64,000 nt of DNA from Paenibacillus sp. J31TS4 (GTDB taxonomy: Bacteria; Bacillota; Bacilli; Paenibacillales; NBRC-103111). The notes below the pieces were generated by a model. That model ran no database searches, was not told the DNA's origin, and was given only the letters and a program-made list of their open reading frames with translations. The stretch lies in assembly GCF_018403265.1 (NCBI RefSeq), contig NZ_BOSI01000001.1, forward strand, positions 1,984,001 to 2,048,000, in the 5' to 3' direction. A program made the position numbers and the translations under genes. This document shows positions 16,041 through 25,112 of this stretch, piece after piece (the first letter of the stretch is position 1; each line of letters opens with the position of its first letter).

Positions 16041-16184
16041 CGGAAGTACATTTATCTACGAGATGTCAACAATTGTTCAGTAAACAAAATAGCATATCTG
16101 ATTAGCGAGCTAATGGGTAAACATACAATCCCCTCTTGAAACAGAACATAAAATGAGGGTATAACAGCGAGAGGGGGCGGATTT

Positions 16185-16286
16185 ATGGGCTTCTTTGGAG
16201 GTGCTGGAGGCATAGGCACGTCAGTAGGAGCAATCTTGGTGTTGTATATTCTGCTCGTCATCATTCTTACCACTTTCTGCATCTAA
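16185..16286 (+). CDS. YjcZ-family sporulation micropeptide
   Basis: A 33-residue peptide: a glycine-rich start MGFFGGAGGIGTSV followed by one hydrophobic segment GAILVLYILLVIILTTFCI. This glycine-rich-then-transmembrane build is that of the YjcZ/YnzH small sporulation proteins of Bacillales. A ribosome site AGAGGGGG lies ten bases before the ATG, and a good terminator follows at 16339. An upstream CATACAAT at about 16119-16126 resembles a mother-cell sigma-factor -10, but the -35 is not convincing. It probably inserts in a spore or forespore membrane; the molecular role in the family is not known. Confidence 0.75.
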   Translation: MGFFGGAGGIGTSVGAILVLYILLVIILTTFCI

Positions 16287-16338
16287 ATCATGTTTGAGCC
16301 CATCAAGATGGAGAAAGAAATCCGGAAGTTCGATATTC

Positions 16339-16374
16339 AAAAGGAGGACCCTTACGTAGGGTCGTCCTTTTTTT
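16339..16374 (+). terminator. Rho-independent terminator after the YjcZ-like gene
   Basis: AAAGGAGGACCCT, loop TACG, AGGGTCGTCCTTTTTTT, with one G-G mismatch in the stem and a seven-T tail. Confidence 0.88.
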
Positions 16375-16471
16375 ATGTAACAGGGCTTATTCAAACAAAA
16401 CCAAGTTTGGATAGGGATGTATATGGGGTCAAACAACGCAAGCAACTGTTGAATCGTAGATGGATCCATAT

Positions 16472-16516
16472 TCAACCAGATCCAGGCTGCCGATAGGAAC
16501 CGGCAGTCTTATTGCG
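16472..16516 (+). repeat. 45-base terminator-like repeat, copy 2
   Basis: The second copy of the unit at 15996-16040. Stem arms CTGCCG (16487-16492) and CGGCAG (16501-16506), then TCTTATTGCG. The outer arms are conserved and most changes lie in the hairpin loop. Confidence 0.7.
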
Positions 16517-16790
16517 TTAACAACGGGAGACGATCCCAAGCCAAATAGAGACAAATAGCGGTTAGAGCAAAGAAAACAGCGGAAATCTGCTTGGTTGTTC
16601 TTCTCCATTTCCATCCGTACGCGCAAAAGAAGACGGCCGCAGCTAGTTTAGCCGCGCTTTGCGAGTACCCGTCCATCGTCACAAGGGACGTACTGAAGAC
16701 AATCGAACTGAGAAGAGCGGCAATGATAAGGAGTTGAAACCACAGAGGTTCTCTCAAAAACTGTCGATACAAAATGGCGATCCGCTGCAT
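16509..16790 (-). CDS. small membrane protein of unknown function
   Basis: 93 residues from ATG 16790, eight bases after GGAGAGG. Hydrophobic segments lie at about residues 16-36 (LWFQLLIIAALLSSIVF), 45-62 and 70-88, each bordered by basic residues (KWRRTTK). No motif or family is recognised. Its stop lies inside the 3' end of repeat copy 2. Codon use looks ordinary for the window. Confidence 0.6.
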   Translation of the reverse strand: MQRIAILYRQFLREPLWFQLLIIAALLSSIVFSTSLVTMDGYSQSAAKLAAAVFFCAYGWKWRRTTKQISAVFFALTAICLYLAWDRLPLLTQ

Positions 16791-16880
16791 ACCGGCATCC
16801 TCTCCAAACATCATTTTCTAATTCCATCCGCTTTTCTTTCCTTTGCGGGAACAACCTCAAGAGAAGCAAACTCGGCATCA

Positions 16881-16960
16881 TGAACGCTAAAGAACAGTTG
16901 GGAGGTCCCCAAAACGGGCAGCTCCTGCTCCTTCCCGTTGTTTCTTAACAGGAGCGTTCA
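16881..16960. other. 80-base structured intergenic element
   Basis: The gene-free stretch 16791-17177 contains nested inverted repeats: outer TGAACGCT (16881-16888) with AGCGTTCA (16953-16960), inner AACGGG (16913-16918) with CCCGTT (16934-16939). There is no T run on either side, so it is not a simple terminator. The rest of this gap shows only the ribosome site of the following gene. Confidence 0.35.
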
Positions 16961-17177
16961 CGGCCCATTTTCTCAGGAATTCTCACCGCCTTATCTACCT
17001 ATTCCGATATTACCATATTATTCCTAACCCCGGTTGGTTTCCTTCCTTGATTCCCCGCTCCCCTGCACAGATTGAACAGGTCGGGGGGATTGTCTTTAGC
17101 CAAATTCGACCTACTCTTCGGTCAAACGTGCGGGGTACAATCAAAGCAAGAAAGACGATACGTAGGGGAGGAAGCGC

Positions 17178-18101
17178 ATGGAAGATCGATCCCGATTGTT
17201 AGGCCCTTTGACCGCCGCAGCGGAAAAACTGGGGCTTCCCGGCATTGTCCCGGTCATGCTGAGCGAGGGCACAAACCTGATTGTTCACCTCGCCCCTCAC
17301 GGCGTTGTCGCCCGGATGGCTTGGGCACAGTCCGAGGCCGATCCGGAGCAGGCCCGCCTGATCGTACGGCGGGAGCTGGAAACCGCACGGCATCTGCACG
17401 TCCGCGGCGTCCCGGTGCTGCCTCCCGCCGACGCAGCGGTTCCGGCGGGCGCGGGCCCCCATGAAGCGGGTGGCGTCTGGCTGTCGCTATGGGCTTACCT
17501 GCCGCCTCAGCAGCGCAGCCGTCCGACACCCGAGCAAGCCGTGAGCCTGCTCCGCGCTCTGACGCGGGGCATGCGGGACTTTGGCGGAGAGCTGCCTGCG
17601 CTCGGCGTCTGGGAGCGGGTCTGCCGGTCGGCCGAACGGCTGCGCGGACAGACCGACCCGCGCATCCGGCAGCTGGTGGGGCGATTCGCGGCCGCGGATG
17701 AACGAATGAGAGAAACCCCCGGGGCGCTTGCGCCCTGCCATGGGGATGCCCACGCGGGGAACCTGCTACCCGCGCCTGATGGCTGGGTATGGACGGATTT
17801 CGAGGATGTCTCGCTCATGCCCGCCTACTGGGACTATGCCTCCTATGTGGCCAATCTCGCCTTGTTCGGCGGATTCGAGGAACCGACGCTGCAGTACATG
17901 CTCCACCTCCCGGACGTTGCGGCAGACCGGGACGCGTTCGGCTTCGCCCTGACCGCCCGCATCTTGATGGCAACGGTCGGCAATCTGGACGACGCATTGG
18001 CCGGCCGCGGGGATCTGACCTTCGCCCGGCGGCAGCTCGCGCTGGCCGTGGAGGCGGTCGAAGCGTGGGAACGGCTGGCCGACAAGATGGAGGGACGCTA
18101 G
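17178..18101 (+). CDS. aminoglycoside phosphotransferase/fructosamine kinase-fold protein
   Basis: 307 residues, starting at ATG 17178 after GGGGAGG. The kinase-like catalytic loop is clear: APCHGDAHAGNLL near residue 185 and VWTDFEDVS near 202. The glycine loop (SEGTNLIVHLA) and the ATP lysine region (VVARMAW) are weak, and the usual lysine is not obvious. The family phosphorylates antibiotics, choline, homoserine or sugars; nothing nearby points to one. It converges with the PBP2 gene with only four bases between stops. Calling it a resistance gene is not justified. Confidence 0.78.
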   Translation: MEDRSRLLGPLTAAAEKLGLPGIVPVMLSEGTNLIVHLAPHGVVARMAWAQSEADPEQARLIVRRELETARHLHVRGVPVLPPADAAVPAGAGPHEAGGVWLSLWAYLPPQQRSRPTPEQAVSLLRALTRGMRDFGGELPALGVWERVCRSAERLRGQTDPRIRQLVGRFAAADERMRETPGALAPCHGDAHAGNLLPAPDGWVWTDFEDVSLMPAYWDYASYVANLALFGGFEEPTLQYMLHLPDVAADRDAFGFALTARILMATVGNLDDALAGRGDLTFARRQLALAVEAVEAWERLADKMEGR

Positions 18102-18105
18102 CCCG

Positions 18106-20145
18106 CTACTCCTTGCTCCGCTTCGGCACGCCGTCGAGACCAAAGTACTGGTCGTAAGCGTCAAAGATGTGCCGGGCAATCGGCGCCGCCCCATACCGGC
18201 CGAACCCGCCCTCCGGCACGACGACCGCCACTGCCAGCTTCGGCTGGTCAAGCGGCGCGTACGCGATGAAGACGGCGTTGTCCACCGGCTCCGTCCGGCC
18301 CGGCACGTTCTGCTGGGAGGTCCCCGTCTTGCGTGCAAACGCGTAGGGGAAGCCCTCGAAGCCGCTCACTTCGCTTCGCATGCCTTCCTTCAGCACGTTC
18401 CAATAGGCGGCTGGAAACGACACCTCATCCAGAAGCTCCGGCTCCATCGCCTTGACCAGCTGGTTGTCGTAAGTGGTGATCCGGTCGACGAACTGCGGCT
18501 TGTAGCGCTTGCCCTCGTTGCCGAGCATCATGGCGTACTGCGCCAGCTGCAGCGTCGTATACCGGGCCTGCTGCCCGAACGAGCCCATGACGAGGGCGTT
18601 CTGGTCGCTTGAGCTTTTGGTATTCCGGTACTCCAGAATGCCCTCGTGCTCAAGCGGAAGCCCGCTGCCGGTCGAGACGCCGAGGCCGAAGCTCTTCATG
18701 TACCGGTCCCACACATTGATCGCCTCGCCCGGCGTTCTACCGTACTTGTTGTACAGCCGGAGGCCGATCATTGAGCCCATGAAGGTATTCGACGATACCC
18801 GGATCGCCCGGACCGGCGTCAGGCTGCCGTTCGCATAGCCGTCCGAGTTCGTAATGCGCGCGAGATTGTCTTTGCCATAGCGGAGCTCCCCGGTATCGTA
18901 ATAGGTGTCGTTCGGCCCGAACAGCTTCTCGTTCAGCCCGACCAGCACGGTCAGCGGCTTGATCGTCGAGCCGAGCGGAACGAGCGAGGACGGATGCTGC
19001 CGCCGGATCTTCTCGTCCGGAATGCTGGGCTGGCGGTCGCGGATCGTGCCGTTCGGCTCGAACCACTTGATCGTATCCCATACCTCGGTCGTCAGCTTCT
19101 CGGCGAGCCACACGTTCGGATCGTAATCCGGGATGCTCGCCATCGCCATGACGCGCCCCGTGTCGACCTCCATCGCAACGGCGTAGCCCGCCAGCGCCTG
19201 CCGTCCCAGTGACACATAGGGATCCCGGGACGTCTGCAGCGTGACGAGATGATCCTCGATCGCCTGCTCGGCCGCCAGCTGCACCTGCTTGTTGAGAGTG
19301 AGGTACAGATTTTGCCCTTTGACCGGAGGCTCGATTTCGGCGCGGCCTACAATCTGGTCCTGCGAGTTGACCGGAAAAATTTTTCGCCCCGTCTGGCCCC
19401 GCAGCTCCTTCTGGTACAGAAACTCGAGGCCGTCGAAGCCTATGTATTCGTCAGACAGGTATTCCTCTTCCTTGCCGTTGTACACCTTGAGGTAGCCAAG
19501 CGTCTGGGAGGCAAGCCCCTTGAAGGGCCTTACGTAGCCGACCAGCTGGACGGCCGTCGTGTCCGGGTCATAGACGCGGGTGCTCTCTTCGATAATGGCG
19601 AACCCCGGCAGCTCGTCGCGGTGCTCAGCCAGGAACGCCATCTTGTCCTGCGACAAATCGGGGAGAATCCGGCGCTGCCAGAACATGTACTGCATCGGTT
19701 TGTTCGTCTTGGTGCCGTCCATGTTGTAGCCGGTGTCCATCCGCTTGTGAATCTCCTCCGCCGTCAGGACGGTCTCCCCCGGCTTGGCCAGCCCGGCGAG
19801 CATGTCGGCGAGGCGGTTGGCCAGCTCGACCTGGACATCTTTTTGCCGGGATTGCAGCTCGTAGACAAGCGAATGCGACGAGCGCGTCCAGGCGATCGGG
19901 GCGCCCTCGATATCCAGAATATTGCCGCGAATCGGGGTCAGCACGACCGGCCGCCGCTGCAGCCGCTTCTCCTCTTCCGCGTACTGCGGCCCTTCCACGA
20001 ACTGGAGAAAAGCAAGACGGACAATAAGGATGCTGAACAGCAAAAAAACGGCAAAGAAATACAGGTTAATCCGCAGCGCATGGATCTTTCTCCGTTTGCG
20101 CTTGCCCTTCTCTTCCTCGTCCTCCCACAGCGGCTTAAGCGGCAT
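18106..20145 (-). CDS. class B penicillin-binding protein, PBP2/MrdA type
   Basis: A monofunctional peptidoglycan transpeptidase of 679 residues, anchored by one N-terminal helix (about residues 24-46, INLYFFAVFLLFSILIVRL). The dimerisation/pedestal part follows (RRPVVLTPIRGNILDIEG). The penicillin-binding motifs are complete: STIK near residue 394 (active serine), SSN near 450 and KTGT near 605. The start is ATG 20145 directly behind GGAGGG; the frame stays open far upstream only because it is antisense to the hydrolase gene. In Bacillales such proteins act in elongation or in spore or germ-cell-wall synthesis. It stands alone, without mreBCD or rodA nearby, so the specific role is open. Confidence 0.88.
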   Translation of the reverse strand: MPLKPLWEDEEEKGKRKRRKIHALRINLYFFAVFLLFSILIVRLAFLQFVEGPQYAEEEKRLQRRPVVLTPIRGNILDIEGAPIAWTRSSHSLVYELQSRQKDVQVELANRLADMLAGLAKPGETVLTAEEIHKRMDTGYNMDGTKTNKPMQYMFWQRRILPDLSQDKMAFLAEHRDELPGFAIIEESTRVYDPDTTAVQLVGYVRPFKGLASQTLGYLKVYNGKEEEYLSDEYIGFDGLEFLYQKELRGQTGRKIFPVNSQDQIVGRAEIEPPVKGQNLYLTLNKQVQLAAEQAIEDHLVTLQTSRDPYVSLGRQALAGYAVAMEVDTGRVMAMASIPDYDPNVWLAEKLTTEVWDTIKWFEPNGTIRDRQPSIPDEKIRRQHPSSLVPLGSTIKPLTVLVGLNEKLFGPNDTYYDTGELRYGKDNLARITNSDGYANGSLTPVRAIRVSSNTFMGSMIGLRLYNKYGRTPGEAINVWDRYMKSFGLGVSTGSGLPLEHEGILEYRNTKSSSDQNALVMGSFGQQARYTTLQLAQYAMMLGNEGKRYKPQFVDRITTYDNQLVKAMEPELLDEVSFPAAYWNVLKEGMRSEVSGFEGFPYAFARKTGTSQQNVPGRTEPVDNAVFIAYAPLDQPKLAVAVVVPEGGFGRYGAAPIARHIFDAYDQYFGLDGVPKRSKE

Positions 20146-20307
20146 GCCGACCCTCCCTATTTTTTTCCTTTTCCTGTATATTAAATAGACTGCCGCGAAG
20201 GCAAAAAGGTTTCCGTCCTCTTCGCCAAAAAGGAGGAAAAGAGTGACGGAAAACTCTGTATTACTTGTATTCCGCAGCCGGAAAAAAAAGAAGGGAGGAA
20301 AGCACCC

Positions 20308-21822
20308 ATGGAACCCACTACCACCTCTGTCTTGGAGCGGGCGCTGGCCGCCTATGCTGCGCAGGGTTATCTGCAGGGCGCAGTCCTGGTCGGCAAGGGA
20401 CCGGACATTCTCCTGCGGCGGGGCTACGGGCATGCCAGCGAGGAGCATGCCGTGCCGAACCGGCCGGATACGCCGTTTCGCATCGCGTCGCTCTCCAAGG
20501 CATTCACCGCGCAGGCGATTCTGCTGCTCCGCGAGGAAGGCCGCCTGGCGCTGGACGATACGGCATGCCGGCATCTGCCTTCCTTTCCTTATCGGGAGAT
20601 CACGATCCGTCAGCTGCTGACGCACACCGCGGGCCTCGGGGATCTGACCTTCTCGCTGGAATATTGGCGCGTCCACCAGCGGGTCTACCACCCGCCCGGC
20701 GAGCTGCTCGAGCTGCAGCTCAAACAGCCGAGAGCCGCGCGTCCCGGCACGTTCCGGTACAGCAACTTCGGCTATATGGTCCTGGGCTTGATCGTGAAGG
20801 CGTGCTCGGACCTTTCCTTCGGCGACTTCCTGCGTTCGCGTTTGTTCGACCCGCTCGGCATGATCCGGACCGGGCACGACGACGGCCGGACTGTGATCCC
20901 AGAAGCGGCGGCCGGGTATTCCATTCACCGGGAGCTGGTGCGCGCCGAGCATGCGGATGCTGCGAACGGCTTCGGAGGCTTCTCTCTCTACGCGACAGCC
21001 GACGATCTGCATAGATGGTCCGCGTGCGTTCTGGAAGGCGTCCGGTCCTCGGATGGACGGACCGGAACTGTGACTGCGGCGGCGACCGGAGAGCGGGGAG
21101 CCAGTGGCGGTACTGGGGAGAGTCCCTCTATCCGCACCGTGCTGGCTTCTTCGGACGCGTGCGCCTTCGGCTGGGCGAGGCGGCGCATACTCCTTGGCGG
21201 AGCCGAGCGAACCGTCCTCTCCCTGACCGGCGACGTAAGCGGGTTCCGAGCCCAGCTGCTGCTGCTCCCCGAGGAGGCCGTCCATGTGATCGTGCTGAGC
21301 AACCGGAATCTGACGCCCGTCGAAGCCATCGCCCGCCGGATCGCGGGCCATCTGTTCGGCGAGCCTTTCCAGGCGGAGGAGCGGCAGGCGCTGCCGGAGC
21401 CGCCTCTGTCGTCTCCGGCGGGCGTCTACTTGCCGGAGACGGTCGGGACGACTACCGGTGCCTTCCCGGCCGATGCGGACGCTGAGACGGCCTTCCTGGC
21501 GCGGTTGGCCGGGCTGTCCGCCGGCGAGGTCAGCGACGGCCGGTTCTATCCGCTGTTCGAGGAAGCGGGCTTCGACCCGGCTGGTATGCTCGCCGTCTTT
21601 GAGGAGGACGGCCGGTCTTATCTGTTCCAGCAGATCGGCTACAGCTGGTATGTGCTTCCCCTAGTACTCGTCCGTCAGACGGAGCGGGAAGCGGAGTATG
21701 CGACCGGGTACGTGGACGGCTCCCTCACCTTGCGGCGGGAAAAGCACGGGACAGCCCGCACGGCGGTTTACCAGGGCCCGGACGGCAGCCAGCGAACCGC
21801 GTTCCGACGGAGTGGGATCTAA
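20308..21822 (+). CDS. serine hydrolase of the class C beta-lactamase/DD-peptidase fold
   Basis: 504 residues without a signal peptide, so probably cytoplasmic. SxxK is Ser61-Leu-Ser-Lys64 in FRIASLSKAFTAQ, and the tyrosine motif is Tyr151-Ser-Asn153. The domain occupies roughly residues 10-350. The last 130 residues are a beta-rich extension that opens with SSPAGVYLPE, common in esterase-like members. The start ATG follows GAAGGGAGG. It diverges from the PBP2 gene; the shared 160-base region suggests separate promoters. Substrates of such proteins range from D-amino-acid peptides to esters; a true beta-lactamase role is unlikely without export. Confidence 0.85.
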   Translation: MEPTTTSVLERALAAYAAQGYLQGAVLVGKGPDILLRRGYGHASEEHAVPNRPDTPFRIASLSKAFTAQAILLLREEGRLALDDTACRHLPSFPYREITIRQLLTHTAGLGDLTFSLEYWRVHQRVYHPPGELLELQLKQPRAARPGTFRYSNFGYMVLGLIVKACSDLSFGDFLRSRLFDPLGMIRTGHDDGRTVIPEAAAGYSIHRELVRAEHADAANGFGGFSLYATADDLHRWSACVLEGVRSSDGRTGTVTAAATGERGASGGTGESPSIRTVLASSDACAFGWARRRILLGGAERTVLSLTGDVSGFRAQLLLLPEEAVHVIVLSNRNLTPVEAIARRIAGHLFGEPFQAEERQALPEPPLSSPAGVYLPETVGTTTGAFPADADAETAFLARLAGLSAGEVSDGRFYPLFEEAGFDPAGMLAVFEEDGRSYLFQQIGYSWYVLPLVLVRQTEREAEYATGYVDGSLTLRREKHGTARTAVYQGPDGSQRTAFRRSGI

Positions 21823-21826
21823 CCAA

Positions 21827-21861
21827 AAGCAAGCCGTTCCCCTTGAAGGGAACGGCTTGCT
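21827..21861 (+). terminator. terminator hairpin after the serine hydrolase gene
   Basis: AAGCAAGCCGTTCCC, loop CTTGAA, GGGAACGGCTTGCTT. The stem is perfect over 15 bases; the T tail is short. Confidence 0.75.
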
Positions 21862-21943
21862 TATTGGTGCGGGTAGAGGCGCGCCCGGTGAGGCGGCAGC
21901 CCTCCTGCGCAGAACCTCCGTCCGGAGGAGTCTACGTCCGCCT

Positions 21944-21992
21944 TTAAACTCGTGTCCCTTCCTCTAACCCTAATTCGGGGACACGAGTTTAA
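21944..21992. repeat. 15-base perfect inverted repeat between convergent genes
   Basis: TTAAACTCGTGTCCC (21944-21958) and GGGACACGAGTTTAA (21978-21992), with a 19-base loop. It lies 30 bases beyond the stop of the minus-strand permease but has no T run, so a plain terminator is doubtful. It could be a small mobile-element remnant or an mRNA 3'-end structure. Confidence 0.55.
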
Positions 21993-22021
21993 CAGCGGCC
22001 GGAGGACGGTGGTTCGGAGCT

Positions 22022-23689
22022 TTACTGCTCAATATTGCGGAACCATTCCTCGCCCTTGGTGACGAGCACCCGGTAGAGTGCATAGTCGGCCGCAAGCATG
22101 ATGACCAGCAGCACCCCGAAGGAGCCCCACATGCCGATATCGAGCTTGAGTACGGCGAAGAACAGCAGGACGGCCAGCAAGATGCACAGCAGCATATTGT
22201 ACAGCCCGTTCAGGTTCTGCTTCACCGCCTTTTGCTCGGTGTCCCAGTTCAGCTTCGGCAGATGCAGGTCGATGAGAATGCCCGTCAGGCAGGAGAACAG
22301 CGACGCAGCCGCGCCCAGCACCAGCAGCAGGAGCAGGAGCAGCGGCGGCACATGCAGCACGAAGAGCCCGACCACCAGCAGCAGCACCACGGTGACCATT
22401 GTGAGCAGCCAGCCGGTCGCCAGCTTCGCAAGGAGCAGCACGCGCGGCCGGATCGGCAGGAACTTGTTCACATAGAGGCCCGCGCCTTCCCGCGACAGCG
22501 CTGTCGGTGCCGTATAGTTGCCGCCCGACACAAAGAGGAAGAGACCGACGCCCCCGGCCAGCACCAGCCCGCCGGCGCCGCTTTCGAGCAGCATGTCGGA
22601 TAGGGATCCGAACGGCAGGGCGCCCCCCTGGGCGAGGAGCGGGATGCTAATAATGACGGGCCAGAGAACACTCATCAGCACGCAGTTCAAAAAGTAAGGC
22701 GGCGTCCGGAACAGAATCCGCAGCTCCTTGAGGAGATACGAGGCGAATGCCGTCCGCGGAGCCGTCTCGCGCGCCAGCTGCTCGCTGGTGACGGCGGCCC
22801 GTTTGGCGGAGGACTCCGAGAGGCCCATCACGCTGCGGAAATACAGCTTCCGGCCAAGCGCCAGAAACAGCAGATACAACAGCACGGTCACCCCTGCGAA
22901 CAGCAGCAGGCTCGCCAGACCGCCGAGCGAGGACGTCCGCGTCAGGGCGTCCGCCGCCATCCGGGAGCTCGGGAACATGCCCGTCACGAGGCGGACCATC
23001 GAATTGTCGCCCGCGATCAGCATCTCCTGAAGCTGCTCCGGATCGACCCCGTTGCGCGCGCCGCGCTGGAAGAACAAGTTGGCGCCGAGCGCGAACACCA
23101 CCGCGAGCGTCCCCCCGATCGTCCGGTACCGGTCCTTGTGCTTCGCCATGTTCGTGAACCGCATGATGATCATCGCCAGCACCGAAGCCACCACGAGCGG
23201 GATGACCGGCAGCAGCAGAAAGACGAGCAGCGAATAGATGTAGTACAGAGGGCCGCCACCGCTTTTGACGCCGTAAGTAATCAGGACGGGACCAAGCACC
23301 AAGAATGCCGTCAAATATTCGTACAGCAGCGTCACGAGGAACTTGGCCGACAGAATCTCCCGGGGCGTGAGCGGCAGCGGCAGCAGATGCTCGACATCCT
23401 GGGAGAAGAAGAACACGTTGATGACATAGATGAGGCCGAACAAAAACACCATCAGGCTGACGAGGCCGACCGCGAGCCCAACGATAATCCCCTGCTGCCC
23501 GTGCGGCGCCAGAGAATCGTACATCATGCCGAGGAAGCGGGAGATCGTGAGCATGAGCGGCAAAAAGGCGACGACCAGCACGACCGGCAGCAGCAGATGA
23601 AGCGGCAGCTTGCTTCCGCGTCTGCCCTTCTTCGAACGGCCGGTTCCGTTCTTGAGCAGGACGCGGGCCAGCACCAGCGTCTTAATCAT
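22022..23689 (-). CDS. ABC-2 type exporter permease (putative)
   Basis: A 555-residue polytopic membrane protein with twelve or so hydrophobic segments, typical of Bacillales two-gene exporters (YthQ/EcsB-like size class). A charged loop RYRTIGGTLA and the GLSESSAKRAAVTSEQLARE segment separate two membrane halves. Its ATG lies inside the end of the ATPase gene (eight-base overlap), so the two are coupled and form one transporter. The substrate is unknown; no lantibiotic or peptide gene is adjacent. It ends before the inverted repeat at 21944-21992. Confidence 0.8.
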   Translation of the reverse strand: MIKTLVLARVLLKNGTGRSKKGRRGSKLPLHLLLPVVLVVAFLPLMLTISRFLGMMYDSLAPHGQQGIIVGLAVGLVSLMVFLFGLIYVINVFFFSQDVEHLLPLPLTPREILSAKFLVTLLYEYLTAFLVLGPVLITYGVKSGGGPLYYIYSLLVFLLLPVIPLVVASVLAMIIMRFTNMAKHKDRYRTIGGTLAVVFALGANLFFQRGARNGVDPEQLQEMLIAGDNSMVRLVTGMFPSSRMAADALTRTSSLGGLASLLLFAGVTVLLYLLFLALGRKLYFRSVMGLSESSAKRAAVTSEQLARETAPRTAFASYLLKELRILFRTPPYFLNCVLMSVLWPVIISIPLLAQGGALPFGSLSDMLLESGAGGLVLAGGVGLFLFVSGGNYTAPTALSREGAGLYVNKFLPIRPRVLLLAKLATGWLLTMVTVVLLLVVGLFVLHVPPLLLLLLLVLGAAASLFSCLTGILIDLHLPKLNWDTEQKAVKQNLNGLYNMLLCILLAVLLFFAVLKLDIGMWGSFGVLLVIMLAADYALYRVLVTKGEEWFRNIEQ

Positions 23690-24404
23690 GATTCGTCAGC
23701 TCCAGGAACAGACGCTCCAGCGAATCGCTCGACCGGAAATGCTCCTGCATCTCCTTGAACGAGCCCGAAAAGAGCAACGCTCCCTTATTGATGATCGCGA
23801 CCCGGTCGCACAGCTTCTCCGCCACCTCCAGGACGTGGGTCGAGAAGAACACGGTCTTGCCGCTGTCCGCGTGCTCCCTCATCATTTCCTTGAGCGTGTA
23901 GGACGACTTCGGGTCGAGTCCCGTCAGCGGCTCGTCGAGAATCCAGACGGCCGGATCGTGGATGAGGACGCCCATAATCATGATCTTTTGGCGCATGCCA
24001 TGGGAGTAGCTCTGAATAGGATCGGCCAATGCCTGCCCGAGATCGAACCGTTCCGCGAGCGTGCGAATCCTCTCCTGGCGCAGCGCCTTCGGCACCTCGT
24101 AGAGGTCGGCCATGAAGTTCAGGTACTCGAGCCCCTTGAGCCGCAGGAACAGGTCCGGGCTGTCCGGCACATAGCCGAACTGCTTCTTGGCCCCGAGCGG
24201 GTCCTCCTCGATATTCAAGCCGTTAATGGTGATGCTTCCCTCGTCGGGGCGGGTAATGCCGGTAATCATCTTGATCGTCGTCGTCTTGCCGGCGCCGTTC
24301 GGGCCGAGGAAGCCAAAGATCTCCCCGTTCGGAATGGTAAGCGACAGGCCGTCGACGGCCTTGGTCTTGCCGTTGTAGCTTTTGCTTACTTGCTCAATAG
24401 CGAT
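23682..24404 (-). CDS. ABC transporter ATPase partner of the exporter permease
   Basis: An ATP-hydrolysing subunit of about 240 residues: Walker A GPNGAGKTT, Q-loop region FGYVPDSPDLFLRL, signature YSHGMRQK (in place of LSGGQ), Walker B VWILDEPLTGLDP and the switch His in FFSTHV. The start is taken as TTG 24404, behind AAAGGATGAG; an ATG at 24419 gives five extra residues but has poor spacing. The variant signature YSHGM is common in ABC-2 exporters of the EcsA/YtrB type. It couples to the permease by an eight-base overlap. Confidence 0.88.
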   Translation of the reverse strand: MAIEQVSKSYNGKTKAVDGLSLTIPNGEIFGFLGPNGAGKTTTIKMITGITRPDEGSITINGLNIEEDPLGAKKQFGYVPDSPDLFLRLKGLEYLNFMADLYEVPKALRQERIRTLAERFDLGQALADPIQSYSHGMRQKIMIMGVLIHDPAVWILDEPLTGLDPKSSYTLKEMMREHADSGKTVFFSTHVLEVAEKLCDRVAIINKGALLFSGSFKEMQEHFRSSDSLERLFLELTNHD

Positions 24405-24575
24405 CAACCTGAGACTCATCCTTTCTGCGCATGTCAATTGGTTCCAGTGTCTCACAACAAGCGAGGGACGCACAACCCTGGATATGCGAAGGCGGCCGGA
24501 GGCATCAGCAGGTTCTCTGTCCGGCCTGCCATCTGCCGCCCGGTTCCCCACTCCATGTGCCCAAAGGCCGGAGCA

Positions 24576-25112
24576 TCAGCCCCGCTCCCCGTCGGACTGC
24601 CGGGCGTCCAGCCATTTGGCGTAGCAGTGACGGGGATTGCCGCCGTACAGCGGCCGGGTGAACTGAAGCGTGAAGCCGGCGGCCTCAAGATTGCGCCGGC
24701 TGACCTCGTTGTCCGGATGCACGGTCGAATAGAGGAGCCGGTAGCCAAGCGCTCTCGCGCGCTCCTCCCGCAGCGCGTGGAACCGGCGCTGGAGGCCGAG
24801 GCCGCGGGCGTCCTCATGGACGACTGAAGCGTCGAGCGCCGCTACCCGGTCCAGCTCCTCCTCAGGCACGCCGATGGCCCTTCCGAGATTTTTGGGCGAC
24901 CGGCCGGGAAAGGCCAGCACCGTATACGCGACGAGCCGTCCGCCCCGATAGGCACCGTACAGCTCCCCCTTTCCTTCCACGATGCCATACAAGAAGGCCT
25001 CGTCGTCCTTGGCGAACAGCGCCCGCGAAGGGAGCCTCGACGCTACGTCTACCATCAGCGCCCGCACCTCCGGTACCGCCTCTCGCTCCAATTTGCGAAT
25101 GTCTACTTCCAT
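24576..25112 (-). CDS. GNAT family N-acetyltransferase
   Basis: 178 residues, starting at ATG 25112 after GGGAAGGG. The acetyl-CoA region is DASVVHEDARGLGLQRRFHAL (variant of Q/RxxGxG/A), followed by NEVSRRNLEAAGF, the usual alpha-4/beta-6 pattern. The substrate is unknown. It precedes the exporter genes by about 170 bases on the same strand, so it could be transcribed with them, though there is no overlap. Confidence 0.82.
   Translation of the reverse strand: MEVDIRKLEREAVPEVRALMVDVASRLPSRALFAKDDEAFLYGIVEGKGELYGAYRGGRLVAYTVLAFPGRSPKNLGRAIGVPEEELDRVAALDASVVHEDARGLGLQRRFHALREERARALGYRLLYSTVHPDNEVSRRNLEAAGFTLQFTRPLYGGNPRHCYAKWLDARQSDGERG

Noticed and set aside
17178-18101. Aminoglycoside resistance gene
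   Set aside because: Only the general phosphotransferase fold is supported; the ATP lysine region is weak and no resistance-gene context exists.
18106-21351. A single 1081-codon minus-strand open frame covering the PBP2 gene and beyond
   Set aside because: The part upstream of 20145 is antisense to the serine hydrolase gene, has no ribosome site and no domain; the PBP begins at ATG 20145.
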